DNA of 64,000 nucleotides from Modestobacter sp. DSM 44400 (GTDB lineage: Bacteria > Actinomycetota > Actinomycetes > Mycobacteriales > Geodermatophilaceae), in NCBI RefSeq assembly GCF_900107175.1, contig NZ_FNOZ01000014.1, forward strand, positions 1-64,000, written 5' to 3'. Under the pieces are notes generated by a model. That model had not been told where the DNA came from and did no database searches. It saw only the letters and a list, made by a program, of their open reading frames with translations. Positions 36,949-46,959 of this stretch are shown here, piece by piece. Both the position numbers and the translations under genes were made by a program. The first letter of the stretch is position 1. The number at the start of each line of letters is the position of its first letter.

Positions 36949-39591
36949 GTGCGGGTGCGACGGCAGGTGACGACCGACCGGTGGTCGTGGGTCGACCTCC
37001 GGCTGGTGCCGCCGGCAGTCACCGTCTGGCTGCTCACCCTGGTTGCGCGCACCTGGGCCCCGGCGACGCTGGGAGTCCTGGCCGTCGGCTGCGCGGTGCT
37101 GGCGACCGTGCTGCTGGTGCGCGGGCGGAGGCCCGGACTGGCGCGGTGGCCGGCCCGTGCGGCCGTCGCCGTGGCCTGCCTGGCCGCCGCCACCGCGGTG
37201 TCGGCCACCGCTGCGGCACGGGCCGCAGACCGGGCCGGCTCACCCCTGGCCCAACTCGCTGCGGAAGAGGCGATCGCCCCGGTCCTGGTGCGAGTGGACG
37301 ACGACCCACGTCCGCTGTCGGGGATGGGGAAACCTCGCGTGCTCATCGCCGCCACGGTCGAAGAGGCCGCCGGCCTGCCCGTGCGGGGCGGCGCGGTGCT
37401 GGTTTTCGGTCCCGCCGCGGAGTGGTCCGGGTTGCTGCCCGGGCAACAGGTGCGGCTGCGGGCGGCGGTCCGGCCGGCGGAACCCGGCGACGACGTCGTG
37501 GCAGTGCTCTCGGCCCGGTCCCCGCCGGTCGGCGCGGGCGGCCCGGGACGGGTGCAGCAGGTGGCCGGGGTGCTCCGGACCGGCCTGGCCGACTCGGCCG
37601 CCCGCGCGCTCGACCCGCGACCGGCCGGCCTGCTGCCCGGGCTGGTGGTCGGCGACACCGGCGCGATGGACCCGGCGCTGACCAGCGAGTTCCACCGGGC
37701 AGGGCTGTCGCACCTGACGGCCGTGTCCGGCGCGAACGTCGCCATCGCGGTCGCCCTGGTGCTGTGGCCGTTGCGCCGCCGGGCCGTCGACCGCCGGGTA
37801 CAGGCAGCGGTCGGCCTGCTGGCCCTGGTGGCTTTCGTGGTGCTGGCCCGGCCGGGTGCGAGCGTGCTGCGGGCCGGCGCGATGGGTGCGGTCACGCTGG
37901 TGGCCCTGGCATCCGGGCGGTCCCGGGCCGCGGTGCCGGCGCTGTCCGCGGCCGTCGCCGTGCTGCTCCTGTTGGACCCGACGCTGGCCCGGGACGGCGG
38001 CTTCGTCCTGTCGGTCGCCGCCACCGTGGCCATCGTGCTGCTGGCGCCGCCGTGGGCACTGGCCCTGCGGCGGCGGGGCGTCCCACGGCTGCCGGCCGAG
38101 GCGATCGCCGTCAGCGCCGCAGCCGGTCTGGTCACCGCGCCGCTGGTGGCCGCGTTCTCCGGGGTGGTCAGCCTGGTGTCGCTGCCGGCCAACCTGCTGG
38201 CCGCGCCCGCCGTCGCGCCGGCCACCGTGCTCGGCCTCGGCGCGGCCGTGATGTCCCCGATCCTGCCGGGTGCGGCCGACGTGCTGAGCTGGCTGGCCGG
38301 CTGGCCGGTGCGCTGGCTGGTGGTCGTCGCCGAGCGCGCCGCAGCCGTACCGGATGGGGCGGCCGGCTGGCCGGCCGGCCTGCGGGGCGCGGTGCTGCTG
38401 GCCGTTCTGCTGGCGGGAGGCGCGGTGGTGCTGCTGCGCTGGCCCCGCCTGCGCCCCCTCTTCCTGGCCGCACTGCTCGGCGTCGTGCTGCTCGGCTGGC
38501 CGCTGCGGCAGGCGGCCCGTGGTTGGCCGCCGGCCGACACCGTCCTGGTCGCCTGCGACGTCGGTCAGGGCGACGCCCTCGTGCTGCCCACCGCGCCGGG
38601 GGAGGGCGTGCTCGTCGACGCCGGCCCGGATGCCACCGGCGTCGACAGCTGCCTGACCCGGCTGGGCGTCGACCGGCTGCCGCTGGTGCTGCTCTCCCAC
38701 CTGGACGCCGACCACGTCGCCGGGCTGGCGGGTGCGCTGACCGGCCGGAAGGTCGGCGTGGTCGCCACCGGGACCCTCGCCCCGACCGACGACCGGGTGG
38801 GCTCCCTGGAGCGGTTGGTCGTCCGATCGGGCGGCCGACACGTGGTGCTGGAGCCGGGCGAGATCCGCACGGTCGGGGACGCCCGGTTCGAGGTGCTGGC
38901 TCCTCGGGCTGCCGCGGCAACGGCCGGCGCGGAGCCCAACGACCTGTCCATGGTAGTGCGCGCCAGTCAGCGCGGTGTCCGGGTGCTGCTCACCGGGGAC
39001 CTCGGCGCCGAGGCCGAGCAGCGGCTGGTGTCCGCCGGGGTGGATCTGCAGGCCGACGTCCTCAAGGTGCCTCACCACGGCAGCGCGGACGCTGATCCGG
39101 GTTTCCTGGCGGCCAGCGGTGCGCAGGTGGCGGTGGTGTCCGTGGGCGTCGATAACACCTACGGCCACCCCACGGACCGGCTGCTCGACTGGCTCGCCGA
39201 GGACCGGATGCGGGTCTATCGCACCGACCGGGACGGCGACGTCGCCGTGGTCGGCCGAGCCGGGGACTGGGGCGTGGCGGTGCGCGGGCCGGACACCGTC
39301 GCCCGGGCCACGGCCGGTGGGCTGCCGGTCGCTGGGGTGCCCGTCGACCTGCGCCGTGCGGCCCGTTGCGCGGCGACCGGACGGTCTGTACCGCGTGACA
39401 CGATGGGCCCGTGGCAGCAGCACCCCCGGCACCGACGTCGCACCTGCGGGTGGTGGTGGGCGAGGAGGAGCTGCTGCGTGCCCGCGCGGTCTCCGCCGTC
39501 CGGGCGGCGGTCCGCGACGCCCATCCCGACTCCGAGGAGCACGAGCTCGTCGCCGGCGGCCTGCCGATGGGCACCCTGGCCGAGGCGCTGA
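36949..39591 (+). CDS. comEC: ComEC/Rec2-type DNA-uptake channel with metallo-beta-lactamase domain
   Basis: 880 residues. The N-terminal helices and DUF4131 region are followed by the Competence domain (GLLPGLVVGDTGAMDPALTS; HLTAVSGANVAIAVALVLW) with about ten membrane helices. The C-terminal MBL-fold nuclease-like domain has CDVGQGDALVLP, LLSHLDADHVAGLAG and KVPHHGSADADPGF. The GTG at 36949 is 7 nt after TAGCGT. The conserved protein ends near 39290. The frame then stays open for ~100 more codons to 39591, so its last 181 bases overlap holA in another frame; that tail is probably not functional. Confidence 0.9.
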   Translation: MRVRRQVTTDRWSWVDLRLVPPAVTVWLLTLVARTWAPATLGVLAVGCAVLATVLLVRGRRPGLARWPARAAVAVACLAAATAVSATAAARAADRAGSPLAQLAAEEAIAPVLVRVDDDPRPLSGMGKPRVLIAATVEEAAGLPVRGGAVLVFGPAAEWSGLLPGQQVRLRAAVRPAEPGDDVVAVLSARSPPVGAGGPGRVQQVAGVLRTGLADSAARALDPRPAGLLPGLVVGDTGAMDPALTSEFHRAGLSHLTAVSGANVAIAVALVLWPLRRRAVDRRVQAAVGLLALVAFVVLARPGASVLRAGAMGAVTLVALASGRSRAAVPALSAAVAVLLLLDPTLARDGGFVLSVAATVAIVLLAPPWALALRRRGVPRLPAEAIAVSAAAGLVTAPLVAAFSGVVSLVSLPANLLAAPAVAPATVLGLGAAVMSPILPGAADVLSWLAGWPVRWLVVVAERAAAVPDGAAGWPAGLRGAVLLAVLLAGGAVVLLRWPRLRPLFLAALLGVVLLGWPLRQAARGWPPADTVLVACDVGQGDALVLPTAPGEGVLVDAGPDATGVDSCLTRLGVDRLPLVLLSHLDADHVAGLAGALTGRKVGVVATGTLAPTDDRVGSLERLVVRSGGRHVVLEPGEIRTVGDARFEVLAPRAAAATAGAEPNDLSMVVRASQRGVRVLLTGDLGAEAEQRLVSAGVDLQADVLKVPHHGSADADPGFLAASGAQVAVVSVGVDNTYGHPTDRLLDWLAEDRMRVYRTDRDGDVAVVGRAGDWGVAVRGPDTVARATAGGLPVAGVPVDLRRAARCAATGRSVPRDTMGPWQQHPRHRRRTCGWWWARRSCCVPARSPPSGRRSATPIPTPRSTSSSPAACRWAPWPRR

Positions 39592-40421
39592 CCCCCTCGC
39601 TGTTCGGCGGGCACCGGCTGGTCGTCGTCACCGGGGTGCACGAGGCAGCCGGGGTGCTGGTCGACTCCCTCGTCAGCTACACCACGAGTCCCGACCCCGA
39701 CCTGACGCTCGTGGTCGTGCACCCCGGCGGGAAGCGGAACGAGGCGTTGCTCAAAGCGTTCAAGGCGGCCGGCGCGGCCGTCGACGAGTGCCCCAGGATC
39801 GGTTCGGCGGGGGAGCGCATCGCCTTTCTCCGCAACGAGGTGCGCCGGGTCGGTGGGCGGATCACCCCCGACGCGGCCACCGCGTTGCTGGAGGCCGTCG
39901 GCAACGACTTGCGCCAGTTGTCCTCGGCGGCCAGCCAGCTGGTATCGGACTTCGGCGGGTCCATCGACGCCGACGCGGTGGCCCGGTTCCACCGTGGGCA
40001 GGCGGAGGTCACCGGGTTCACCGTGGCCGAGCGGGTCCTCGTCGGCGACACGGCCGGCTCGGTGGAGATGCTCCGGTGGGCGCTGCAGCGCGGCGTTGCG
40101 CACGTCCTCATCGCCGACGCGCTCGCCGACGGTGTGCGCACCGCGGCCCGCGTCGCGTCGCTGAACACCTCGAACGTCGGGGACCTGGCCCGCACGCTGA
40201 AGCTGCCCCCGTGGAAGGTGAAGAAGGCTCAGAGCCAAGCCCGCGGCTGGACGATCGACGCGCTGCAGCAGGCCATCGGCGTCACCGCCGAGCTCAATGC
40301 CGACGTCAAGGGCGCCGCGGCCAGCCCGGACTACGCGCTGGAGCGGGCGGTGCGCCGGATCGTGGCGATCCGGGCGGAGTCCGCCCGCGGTCGCGACGCG
40401 CGGGTACGCACCGGTCGCTGA
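39411..40421 (+). CDS. holA: DNA polymerase III subunit delta
   Basis: 336 residues, clamp-loader delta subunit. It shows LRVVVGEEELLRARAVSAVR, LFGGHRLVVVTGVHE, LVVVHPGGKRNEALLKAFK, TPDAATALLEAVGNDLRQLS and the C-terminal KLPPWKVKKAQSQARGW. GTG 39411 lies 6 nt after CACGAT, a leaderless arrangement inside the 3' end of comEC. It is followed by a convergent terminator shared with rpsT. Confidence 0.95.
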   Translation: MAAAPPAPTSHLRVVVGEEELLRARAVSAVRAAVRDAHPDSEEHELVAGGLPMGTLAEALTPSLFGGHRLVVVTGVHEAAGVLVDSLVSYTTSPDPDLTLVVVHPGGKRNEALLKAFKAAGAAVDECPRIGSAGERIAFLRNEVRRVGGRITPDAATALLEAVGNDLRQLSSAASQLVSDFGGSIDADAVARFHRGQAEVTGFTVAERVLVGDTAGSVEMLRWALQRGVAHVLIADALADGVRTAARVASLNTSNVGDLARTLKLPPWKVKKAQSQARGWTIDALQQAIGVTAELNADVKGAAASPDYALERAVRRIVAIRAESARGRDARVRTGR

Positions 40422-40460
40422 GGCATGTTCCGTAGCGGGAGAGTGGCACCCCGCAGAACG

Positions 40461-40497
40461 CGACGAGCCCCGTCCCGCGGCGGGGAGGGGCTCGTCG
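40461..40497. terminator. Bidirectional terminator between holA and rpsT
   Basis: Stem CGACGAGCCCC (40461-40471) pairs perfectly with GGGGCTCGTCG (40487-40497), with an inner CCCGC/GCGGG stem. It lies between convergent genes. Confidence 0.85.
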
Positions 40498-40544
40498 TTC
40501 CCGCCGGTGGGCCGTCACCACGACGGTCCGCCGAACGGCGGAGA

Positions 40545-40805
40545 TCAGAGGCCGGCGACCTTCTTGGCCAGCGCCGACTTGCGGTTGGCGGCCTGGTTCT
40601 TGTGGATGACGCCCTTGCTGGCGGCCTTGTCGAGCGCCTTGCTGGCGGTCTGCAGGGCGGCCGTTGCGGCGGCCTTGTCCCCGCCCTCGGCGGCGGTACG
40701 GAAACGTCGCACCGACGTCTTCAGGGCGGACTTGACCGCGACGTTGCGCTGACGCGCGATCTCGTTGGTCTTGATCCGCTTGATCTGGGACTTGATGTTC
40801 GCCAC
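40545..40805 (-). CDS. rpsT: 30S ribosomal protein S20
   Basis: 86 residues: [20 protein letters not shown], lysine- and alanine-rich helices, and the end [19 protein letters not shown]. The GTG at 40805 is the canonical S20 start, with AGAGG upstream; further upstream codons are not family-like. It is transcribed against holA and lepA, as in other actinobacteria. Confidence 0.97.
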   Translation of the reverse strand: MANIKSQIKRIKTNEIARQRNVAVKSALKTSVRRFRTAAEGGDKAAATAALQTASKALDKAASKGVIHKNQAANRKSALAKKVAGL

Positions 40806-40946
40806 GCGTGAGCCTCTGGTGTCTCGCAGGAAGGTGTACTTCTGACGGTGCTGCAATGATCGTGCGTCCGCGACGGCATGCATCAGCGGACCGGTCTCAC
40901 AAGATACCAGCCCCGCCCGCTCCGGCCCCAACCGGCGGCTGGCCGG

Positions 40947-41995
40947 TCAGCAGCCGACGCAGCGCCCGACCGCCACCCGGCGGACGACCCAGTCCAGCGC
41001 CGCGTCGTGGAACCGCCGCTGGAACGCCCGCAGCGTGGGCAGTCCGGGTGGCGCGGGACGGCGCATCGAGAACTCCCACATCCCGGCCATGCCCAGGAGG
41101 AAGTCGGTGACGTCGGCCGCGTCCGCCGCGGCAACCACCGGCACCCCGTCCACCAGGCGCCCGGGATCCAGTCCGCCGTGCACCGCGGCGTCCAGCGCCT
41201 GGACGACCGCATCGACCCACGCCGGGCCTCGGCAGGCCCACGGCCAGTCGAGCAGGACGACACCGCCGTCCGGCGTGAACAGCAGGTTGTCCGCGCGCAG
41301 GTCGAGGTGGACGAGCGTGTCGCCGGCCAGGCTGCCCCGGGCGGCCAACCGGTCCGGGGTGGCGGCGAGCCAGTCGAGCCGGGCGGCCGCCCAGGGATAC
41401 AGGTCCTCGGGCGGCTGTACGGCCAGCAGTCGCCACGCAGTGAACTCCTCGGCGAGCCGGTCGGTCAGCGGGGGCAGATCGGGAACCGGGCACGGCGTGG
41501 CGAGCTGCGAGAAGGTGCCCACGCCGGCGAGCGCCCGGGCCGCGGTCGACGTGGTCCACGGCAGCGGCGGTGGGGCGCCGTCGACCACGTCGAAGACCAG
41601 GGCCACCCACTGGCCGGCGGCGTCGGACCACTCGACGCTCGCCCGCAGCGCGGGCACCGACAGGGTCGAGGGCAGTCCGGCGGCCACCCGGGCCTCGGTG
41701 CGCAGCAGTGCGGGGTGTCGGGGTTCAGCGGCGTCCCGACCGCCTTGACGAACGCGCGGCGCCCATCCGTGCAGGTGACGACGACAGCCGGACCGGGGGA
41801 GAAGCCGCCCTGTCGAGGCGAGATGCCCACCACCGGCGAGCCCAGCGCCTCGTCGATCTCCGCGCGCAGTCCGGCCGGGAGCTGGGCGTAGGGAAGGCGC
41901 GGACTACCGGGGAGGGGCACCCCTTCACCGTGCGGGACGATGTCGTCCCAGGCAATCGCTTTGCCGCGCGCCGGTCCGTGGGACGATGGGCGCAC
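40947..41995 (-). pseudogene. Aminoglycoside-phosphotransferase-like kinase with a frameshift
   Basis: The N-terminal lobe reads from about 41995 ([58 protein letters not shown]). After 41718 the protein continues in another frame: ALLRTEARVAAGLPSTLSVP, DTLVHLDLRADNLLFTPDGG (the catalytic HxDxxxxN loop), and VVLLDWPWACRGPAWVDAVV (DxD-like metal site), ending at 40947. One C seems to be missing from a CCCC run. The family is the APH/choline-kinase fold; the substrate is unknown. The start is uncertain because GTG 41995 abuts the divergent lepA start. Confidence 0.75.
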
Positions 41996-41996
41996 T

Positions 41997-43835
41997 GTGA
42001 CTGCTCCCGCCTCCACTGACCCGGCCCGCATCCGGAACTTCTGCATCATCGCCCACATCGACCATGGCAAGTCGACGCTGGCCGACCGGATGCTGGAGGT
42101 CACCGGCATCGTCGAGGGACGCGCGATGCGCGCCCAGTACCTCGACCGGATGGACATCGAGCGCGAGCGCGGCATCACCATCAAGTCCCAGAACGTCCGG
42201 CTGCCCTGGATTCCGCGCAGCGGGGAGTTCGCGGGCACTGAGCACGTGCTGGACATGATCGACACCCCTGGCCACGTGGACTTCACCTACGAGGTGTCCC
42301 GGTCGCTGGCCGCCTGCGAGGGCGCTGTGCTGCTCGTCGACGCCGCGCAGGGCATCGAGGCGCAGACGCTGGCCAATCTGTACCTGGCCATCGAGAACGA
42401 CCTGACGATCATCCCGGTGCTCAACAAGATCGACCTCCCGGCCGCCCAGCCGGAGAAGTTCGCCGCGGAGATCGCGCACATCATCGGCTGCAAGCCCGAC
42501 GAGGTGCTGCGGGTCAGCGGCAAGACCGGGGAGGGCGTCCCGGAGCTGCTGGACCAGATCGTCGCGAAGATCCCGGCCCCGACGGGCCGCGCCGAGGGCC
42601 CCGCCCGGGCGCTGATCTTCGACTCCGTCTACGACATCTACCGCGGCGTCATCACCTACGTGCGGGTCTTCGACGGCCGGATCTCCGGCCGCGAGCGGAT
42701 CAAGATGATGTCGAACAACGTCACCCACGAGCTGCTGGAGATCGGCGTCATCTCCCCAGAGCCCAAGCCGGTGGAGAGCCTGGGCGTGGGGGAGGTCGGC
42801 TACTTCATCACCGGGGTGAAGGACGTCCGGCAGTCCCGGGTCGGTGACACCGTGACCCTGCAGCACGCCCCGGCGAAGGAGTCCCTCGGCGGCTACCGCG
42901 ACCCCAAGCCGATGGTCTACTCCGGGCTCTACCCGATCGACGGCAGCGAGTACCAGCTGCTTCGCGAGTCGCTGGACAAGCTGCTGCTCAACGACGCCGC
43001 GCTGGTCTACGAGCCGGAGACCTCCGCCGCACTCGGGTTCGGTTTCCGGGTCGGCTTCCTCGGCCTGCTGCACCTGGAGATCGTGCGGGAGCGGCTCGAG
43101 CGGGAGAGTGGGCTGAGCCTGATCTCCACCGCGCCCAACGTCGTCTACCGGGTGGTGATGGAGGACGGCTCCGAGCACGTCGTCACCAACCCCAGCGACT
43201 GGCCGCACGGCAAGATGGACAAGATCTTCGAGCCGATCGTCAGCGCCACGGTGATCGCGCCCAGCGACTACACCGGCGCCATCATGGAGCTCTGCCAGGG
43301 TCGCCGCGGCAGCCTCTCCGGGATGGACTACCTGTCGGAGTCCCGGGTCGAGCTGCGGTACACGCTGCCCCTCGGCGAGATCATCTTCGACTTCTTCGAC
43401 GCGCTGAAGTCACGCACGCGCGGCTACGCGAGCCTGGACTACGCCGAGGCCGGCGAGCAGGAGGCCGATCTCGTCAAGGTCGACATCCTGCTGCAGGGCG
43501 AGGCCGTCGATGCCTTCTCCTCGATCGTGCACCGGGACAAGGCCTACGGCTACGGCGTGATGATGGCCGGCAAGCTGCGGGAGCTGATCCCGCGCCAGCA
43601 GTTCGAGGTGCCGATCCAGGCCGCCGTCGGCGCCCGGGTCATCGCCCGCGAGACCGTCCGCGCGATCCGCAAGGACGTGCTGGCCAAGTGCTACGGCGGT
43701 GACATCACCCGCAAGCGCAAGCTGCTGGAGAAGCAGAAGGAGGGCAAGAAGCGGATGAAGATGGTCGGCCGCGTCGAGGTCCCCCAGGAGGCCTTCGTGG
43801 CCGCGCTCTCCAACGCCGAGCCCACCAAGAAGTGA
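41997..43835 (+). CDS. lepA: Elongation factor 4 (LepA)
   Basis: 612 residues, ribosome-associated GTPase. G1 is [11 protein letters not shown]2 [10 protein letters not shown]3 DTPGHVDF and G4 NKIDLPAA. The EF-G-like domains and the LepA-specific C-terminal domain ([40 protein letters not shown]) are complete. The GTG at 41997 gives [20 protein letters not shown]; the in-frame ATG at 41940 would add an unrelated stretch. It overlaps the next gene by 4 bp (GTGA). Confidence 0.97.
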   Translation: MTAPASTDPARIRNFCIIAHIDHGKSTLADRMLEVTGIVEGRAMRAQYLDRMDIERERGITIKSQNVRLPWIPRSGEFAGTEHVLDMIDTPGHVDFTYEVSRSLAACEGAVLLVDAAQGIEAQTLANLYLAIENDLTIIPVLNKIDLPAAQPEKFAAEIAHIIGCKPDEVLRVSGKTGEGVPELLDQIVAKIPAPTGRAEGPARALIFDSVYDIYRGVITYVRVFDGRISGRERIKMMSNNVTHELLEIGVISPEPKPVESLGVGEVGYFITGVKDVRQSRVGDTVTLQHAPAKESLGGYRDPKPMVYSGLYPIDGSEYQLLRESLDKLLLNDAALVYEPETSAALGFGFRVGFLGLLHLEIVRERLERESGLSLISTAPNVVYRVVMEDGSEHVVTNPSDWPHGKMDKIFEPIVSATVIAPSDYTGAIMELCQGRRGSLSGMDYLSESRVELRYTLPLGEIIFDFFDALKSRTRGYASLDYAEAGEQEADLVKVDILLQGEAVDAFSSIVHRDKAYGYGVMMAGKLRELIPRQQFEVPIQAAVGARVIARETVRAIRKDVLAKCYGGDITRKRKLLEKQKEGKKRMKMVGRVEVPQEAFVAALSNAEPTKK

Positions 43836-44494
43836 GCTCGACCGGCCGGGTCGAGGCGGTCTGCGTCGCAGGCGTCGACCTGCTGCCGCTGCCCGGCCGT
43901 CGGCCCGACCGCAGCGGTATCGACAAGCGGCCGGTCGGTGGCCGGGTCGCCGTCGGCGAGCTCGGCCTGGACGGCGACGTCCAGGTCAACCGCCGGCACC
44001 ACGGCGGGGAGGGCCAGGCGGTCTACGCCTACGCCCAGGACGACGCCGACTGGTGGGCCGCCGAGCTGGACCGCGACCTGCCCCCGGGCCGCTTCGGAGA
44101 GAACCTGCGGACGACGGGCCTGGACCTCGTCGGCGCCGTCCTCGGTGAGCGGTGGCAGGTCGGGACGGCGCTGCTCGAGGTGACCGCCTGGCGCACCCCG
44201 TGCGCCAACTTCGCCCGCTACTGGGCCATCCCGGACCTGGTCAAGCGGTTCGCAGCGCACGGCGCCACCGGTGCCTATCTGCGGGTCCTCGAACCGGGTC
44301 ACCTCGCGGCCGGCGACGTCGTCGAGGTCGTCTCCCGCCCCGACCACGGGATCACCGTCGGGCGGGCCTTCCGGATCGCCATGACGGAGAAGTCCCGGCT
44401 CCCCGACCTCGCCCCGGCGCTCCACCACCTGCCGGTCAAGGACCAGCCGAAGCTGGCGGCCACGATCGAGCGGCGGCTCGCCGCGCGGGCGTGA
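43832..44494 (+). CDS. MOSC-domain protein
   Basis: 220 residues. [46 protein letters not shown] and the conserved cysteine in [13 protein letters not shown] match the MOSC fold (YiiM-like), which handles molybdenum-cofactor sulfur or reductive detoxification of N-hydroxylated bases. It is translationally coupled to lepA, although no functional link between the two is known. Confidence 0.85.
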   Translation: MSSTGRVEAVCVAGVDLLPLPGRRPDRSGIDKRPVGGRVAVGELGLDGDVQVNRRHHGGEGQAVYAYAQDDADWWAAELDRDLPPGRFGENLRTTGLDLVGAVLGERWQVGTALLEVTAWRTPCANFARYWAIPDLVKRFAAHGATGAYLRVLEPGHLAAGDVVEVVSRPDHGITVGRAFRIAMTEKSRLPDLAPALHHLPVKDQPKLAATIERRLAARA

Positions 44495-44558
44495 GAACGC
44501 GGCCGCGCTACTGTCCGGCCCGGTACGCCGGGCGCCCGCCCCGGCAACGGGGGGGACC

Positions 44559-45260
44559 ATGCGGCAGCGCCGCCGAGGCACGGCACTCGCCATCCTCGCC
44601 ATCCTCGCCGTCCCCGCGTTCGCCGCCTGCAGCAGCGACCCGGCGGAGTCGGCCACCGACCTGCTCGCCCGGGCCCGGACGACGCTCGACGACACCCGCA
44701 GCGTGCACTTCGTCCTGGAAAGCACGGGTGCCCCGGCCACCGGCACCGTGCTGCTCGGCGGGATGGGCGACCTCGCCCGACCCGCCTCCTTCAGCGGGAC
44801 GTTGCGCGTGCAGGCAGTGGGCTCGGCGATCGACGTCAACGCGGTCTCCGTCGACGGCACCGTCTACGCCCAGCTGCCGTTCCAGCAGACCTACAGCATT
44901 GTCGACCCCGCGCAGTTCGGCGTCGGTGACCCCGGCGCCCTGCTCGACCCAGACACCGGCATCTCCCCGCTGCTCACCTCCGCCGAGGACGCGAAGCTCG
45001 GGAAGGAGAAGCGGGTGGGCGGGGAGGTGGTCCGCGAGGTCACCGCGCAACTGCCCGGGGACCTCGTCGCGCAGGCGCTCACCAGCAAGGAACCCAGTCA
45101 GCCGGTGCAGGCCCGGCTGTCCATCGCCACCGACAGCGGACAGCTGCGCCGGGTCGAGCTGACCGGCCCGTTCTTCACCGCCGGAGATGACGCGACGTAC
45201 ACGCTGGAGCTGTCCGACTTCGGGGCCGATGTCCAGATCACCGCACCCCCCACCGGCTGA
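44559..45260 (+). CDS. lprG: LppX/LprAFG-family lipoprotein (LprG-like)
   Basis: 233 residues. The signal peptide has the lipobox AFAAC (Cys24) after a hydrophobic ALAILAILAVPAFA stretch. The rest fits the LppX_LprAFG fold (ARTTLDDTRSVHFVLESTGA; VDGTVYAQLPFQQTY; TYTLELSDFGADVQITAPP), a hydrophobic-cavity lipid carrier. The next gene is an MFS exporter that overlaps by 32 bp, the same pairing as mycobacterial lprG-Rv1410c (P55), which move triacylglycerides and lipoglycans. The symbol is by similarity of fold and synteny. Confidence 0.85.
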   Translation: MRQRRRGTALAILAILAVPAFAACSSDPAESATDLLARARTTLDDTRSVHFVLESTGAPATGTVLLGGMGDLARPASFSGTLRVQAVGSAIDVNAVSVDGTVYAQLPFQQTYSIVDPAQFGVGDPGALLDPDTGISPLLTSAEDAKLGKEKRVGGEVVREVTAQLPGDLVAQALTSKEPSQPVQARLSIATDSGQLRRVELTGPFFTAGDDATYTLELSDFGADVQITAPPTG

Positions 45261-46959
45261 GCCGGCCGCCCCGCCCTTGCCCGGGCTGGGGCTGGTCGTC
45301 CTCGCAGCGCTCGCGGTCCTGGTTACCGCGGCCGACACCTACGTCGTCGTCCTGGCGTTGCCCGACGTCCTGGTGGGCATCGGGGTCGGGATCGACGAAC
45401 TCCAGCGGGCCACTCCCATCGTCGGCGGCTTCCTGCTGGGCTACACCGCCACGCTGCCGCTGCTGGGCGGGCTGGCCGACCTGCGCGGCCGGGTCCCCGT
45501 CCTGGTCGGGTGCCTGCTCCTCTTCGCGGCCGGCTCGCTGCTGACCGCCACCGCCCTGGGCCTCGGTCAGGCAGTGGCCGGACGCGGGCTGCAGGGCGTC
45601 GGGGCCGGTGGCCTGGTGCCGGCCACCCTCGCGCTGGTCGCCGACCGATGGCCGCCAGAGCGCCGGGCGCTCCCGCTGGGCGTGGTGGGAGCCGTGCAGG
45701 AGGCCGGCGCGGTGCTCGGCCCGCTGGCCGGGGCCGCGGTCCTCGCCGTGGCCGACTGGCGCGCCATCTTCTGGCTCAACCTGCTCCTGGCCCTCGGGCT
45801 GGCCATCGGCATCGTCGCCACCGGCCGCGTCCGCCGGCTCGACCCGCTGGGGACCGTCCTGGCCGCCCTGGCCGGTGTCGCGGTCGCGCTGCAGCTGGCG
45901 GCCCCCGCGGCGCTGGCCGAGGACGTCACGCTGGGCCTGCTCTACGTGCCCGTAGCCGAGGGGGCCAGCCCGCTGGTGTTGGTGGCCGCGCTGGCCGGGC
46001 TGGCGCTCGTCGTCCGCAGCTGGACGGTTCCGGCCGGCGCGGTGCTGCCGCTGCGCGGTCTGCGCTCGCTGGTCGCCGACGTCGACGTCCTGGGCTCCGG
46101 GCTGGTAATTGTCGCCCTGGGTGCCGTGGTGTGGGCCTTCGCCGCAGCCGACCCAGCGACCCAGGTGGTGGCGCACGGGCCCGTGCTGCTGCCGGTCGCG
46201 GTGCTGGCCGCGGGAGCGTTCGTGCTGCACGAGCGGCGGGCGCCCGACCCGGTGCTGCCGCTGGCCGTGCTGCGGCCGGTCGGCGCCTGGGGTGCCCTGG
46301 TGGTGAATGTGCTGGTGGGGGCGGCGCTGGTGGGGGCGGCACTGGTCGATGTGCCGTTGTTCGCCCGGTCCACCACCGCGCAGGGGGACCAGCTCGGTGC
46401 CGCCCTGGTGTTGCTGCAGCTGCTCGTCGCCGTCCCGGTCGGGGCGGTGGCCGGGGGCTGGCTGAGCCGCAGGGTGGCACCCCGGTTCGTCGCGGCGGCC
46501 GGGATGGCGCTCAGTGCGGGAGCGTTCGTCGTCATGACCGGCTGGGGCGAGCGGTCCCTGGAGGGTGCGGCGTCCACCGTCGTCCTGCTGGCGGCCGGGC
46601 TCGGGTTCGGACTGACGATCGCCCCGGTCAACGCCGTCCTGCTGGCCGTCACCCCACCCCGGGTGCACGGCAGCGCCGGTGCGCTGGCCGTCGTGGCGCG
46701 CACGGTCGGGATGCTGGTCGGGCTCTCGCTGCTGACCGCCGTCGCCCTCCGCCGATTCACCGCGGAGGTGGCCGTCATCGCCTCGCCCTTCCAGCAGTGC
46801 CCGCAGACTCCGGCGAACTGCCCGCCCTACGACGCGGCCACCAACGCCGCCGTGCTCACCCAGCTCCACACGGTGTTCGGCGGAGCGGCGGTCGCGGCGG
46901 CGCTGGCCGCGGTTGCCGCCCTGGTGCTGCTGCGGGGCGGGCGCCGGGTCAGAGGGTGA
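45229..46959 (+). CDS. MFS exporter, P55-like partner of LprG
   Basis: 576 residues with about 14 membrane helices (DHA2-like). It has GGLADLRGRVPVLVG (motif A), GRGLQGVGAGGLVPATLALV, and VVGAVQEAGAVLGPLAGAAV (motif C). A lumenal loop near residues 525-545 holds two cysteines (QQCPQTPANCPPYD). The ATG at 45229 lies inside lprG, giving a 32-bp overlap; the first membrane helix starts at about residue 20. It is most likely a lipid or drug exporter working with the lipoprotein upstream. Confidence 0.88.
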   Translation: MSRSPHPPPAEPAAPPLPGLGLVVLAALAVLVTAADTYVVVLALPDVLVGIGVGIDELQRATPIVGGFLLGYTATLPLLGGLADLRGRVPVLVGCLLLFAAGSLLTATALGLGQAVAGRGLQGVGAGGLVPATLALVADRWPPERRALPLGVVGAVQEAGAVLGPLAGAAVLAVADWRAIFWLNLLLALGLAIGIVATGRVRRLDPLGTVLAALAGVAVALQLAAPAALAEDVTLGLLYVPVAEGASPLVLVAALAGLALVVRSWTVPAGAVLPLRGLRSLVADVDVLGSGLVIVALGAVVWAFAAADPATQVVAHGPVLLPVAVLAAGAFVLHERRAPDPVLPLAVLRPVGAWGALVVNVLVGAALVGAALVDVPLFARSTTAQGDQLGAALVLLQLLVAVPVGAVAGGWLSRRVAPRFVAAAGMALSAGAFVVMTGWGERSLEGAASTVVLLAAGLGFGLTIAPVNAVLLAVTPPRVHGSAGALAVVARTVGMLVGLSLLTAVALRRFTAEVAVIASPFQQCPQTPANCPPYDAATNAAVLTQLHTVFGGAAVAAALAAVAALVLLRGGRRVRG

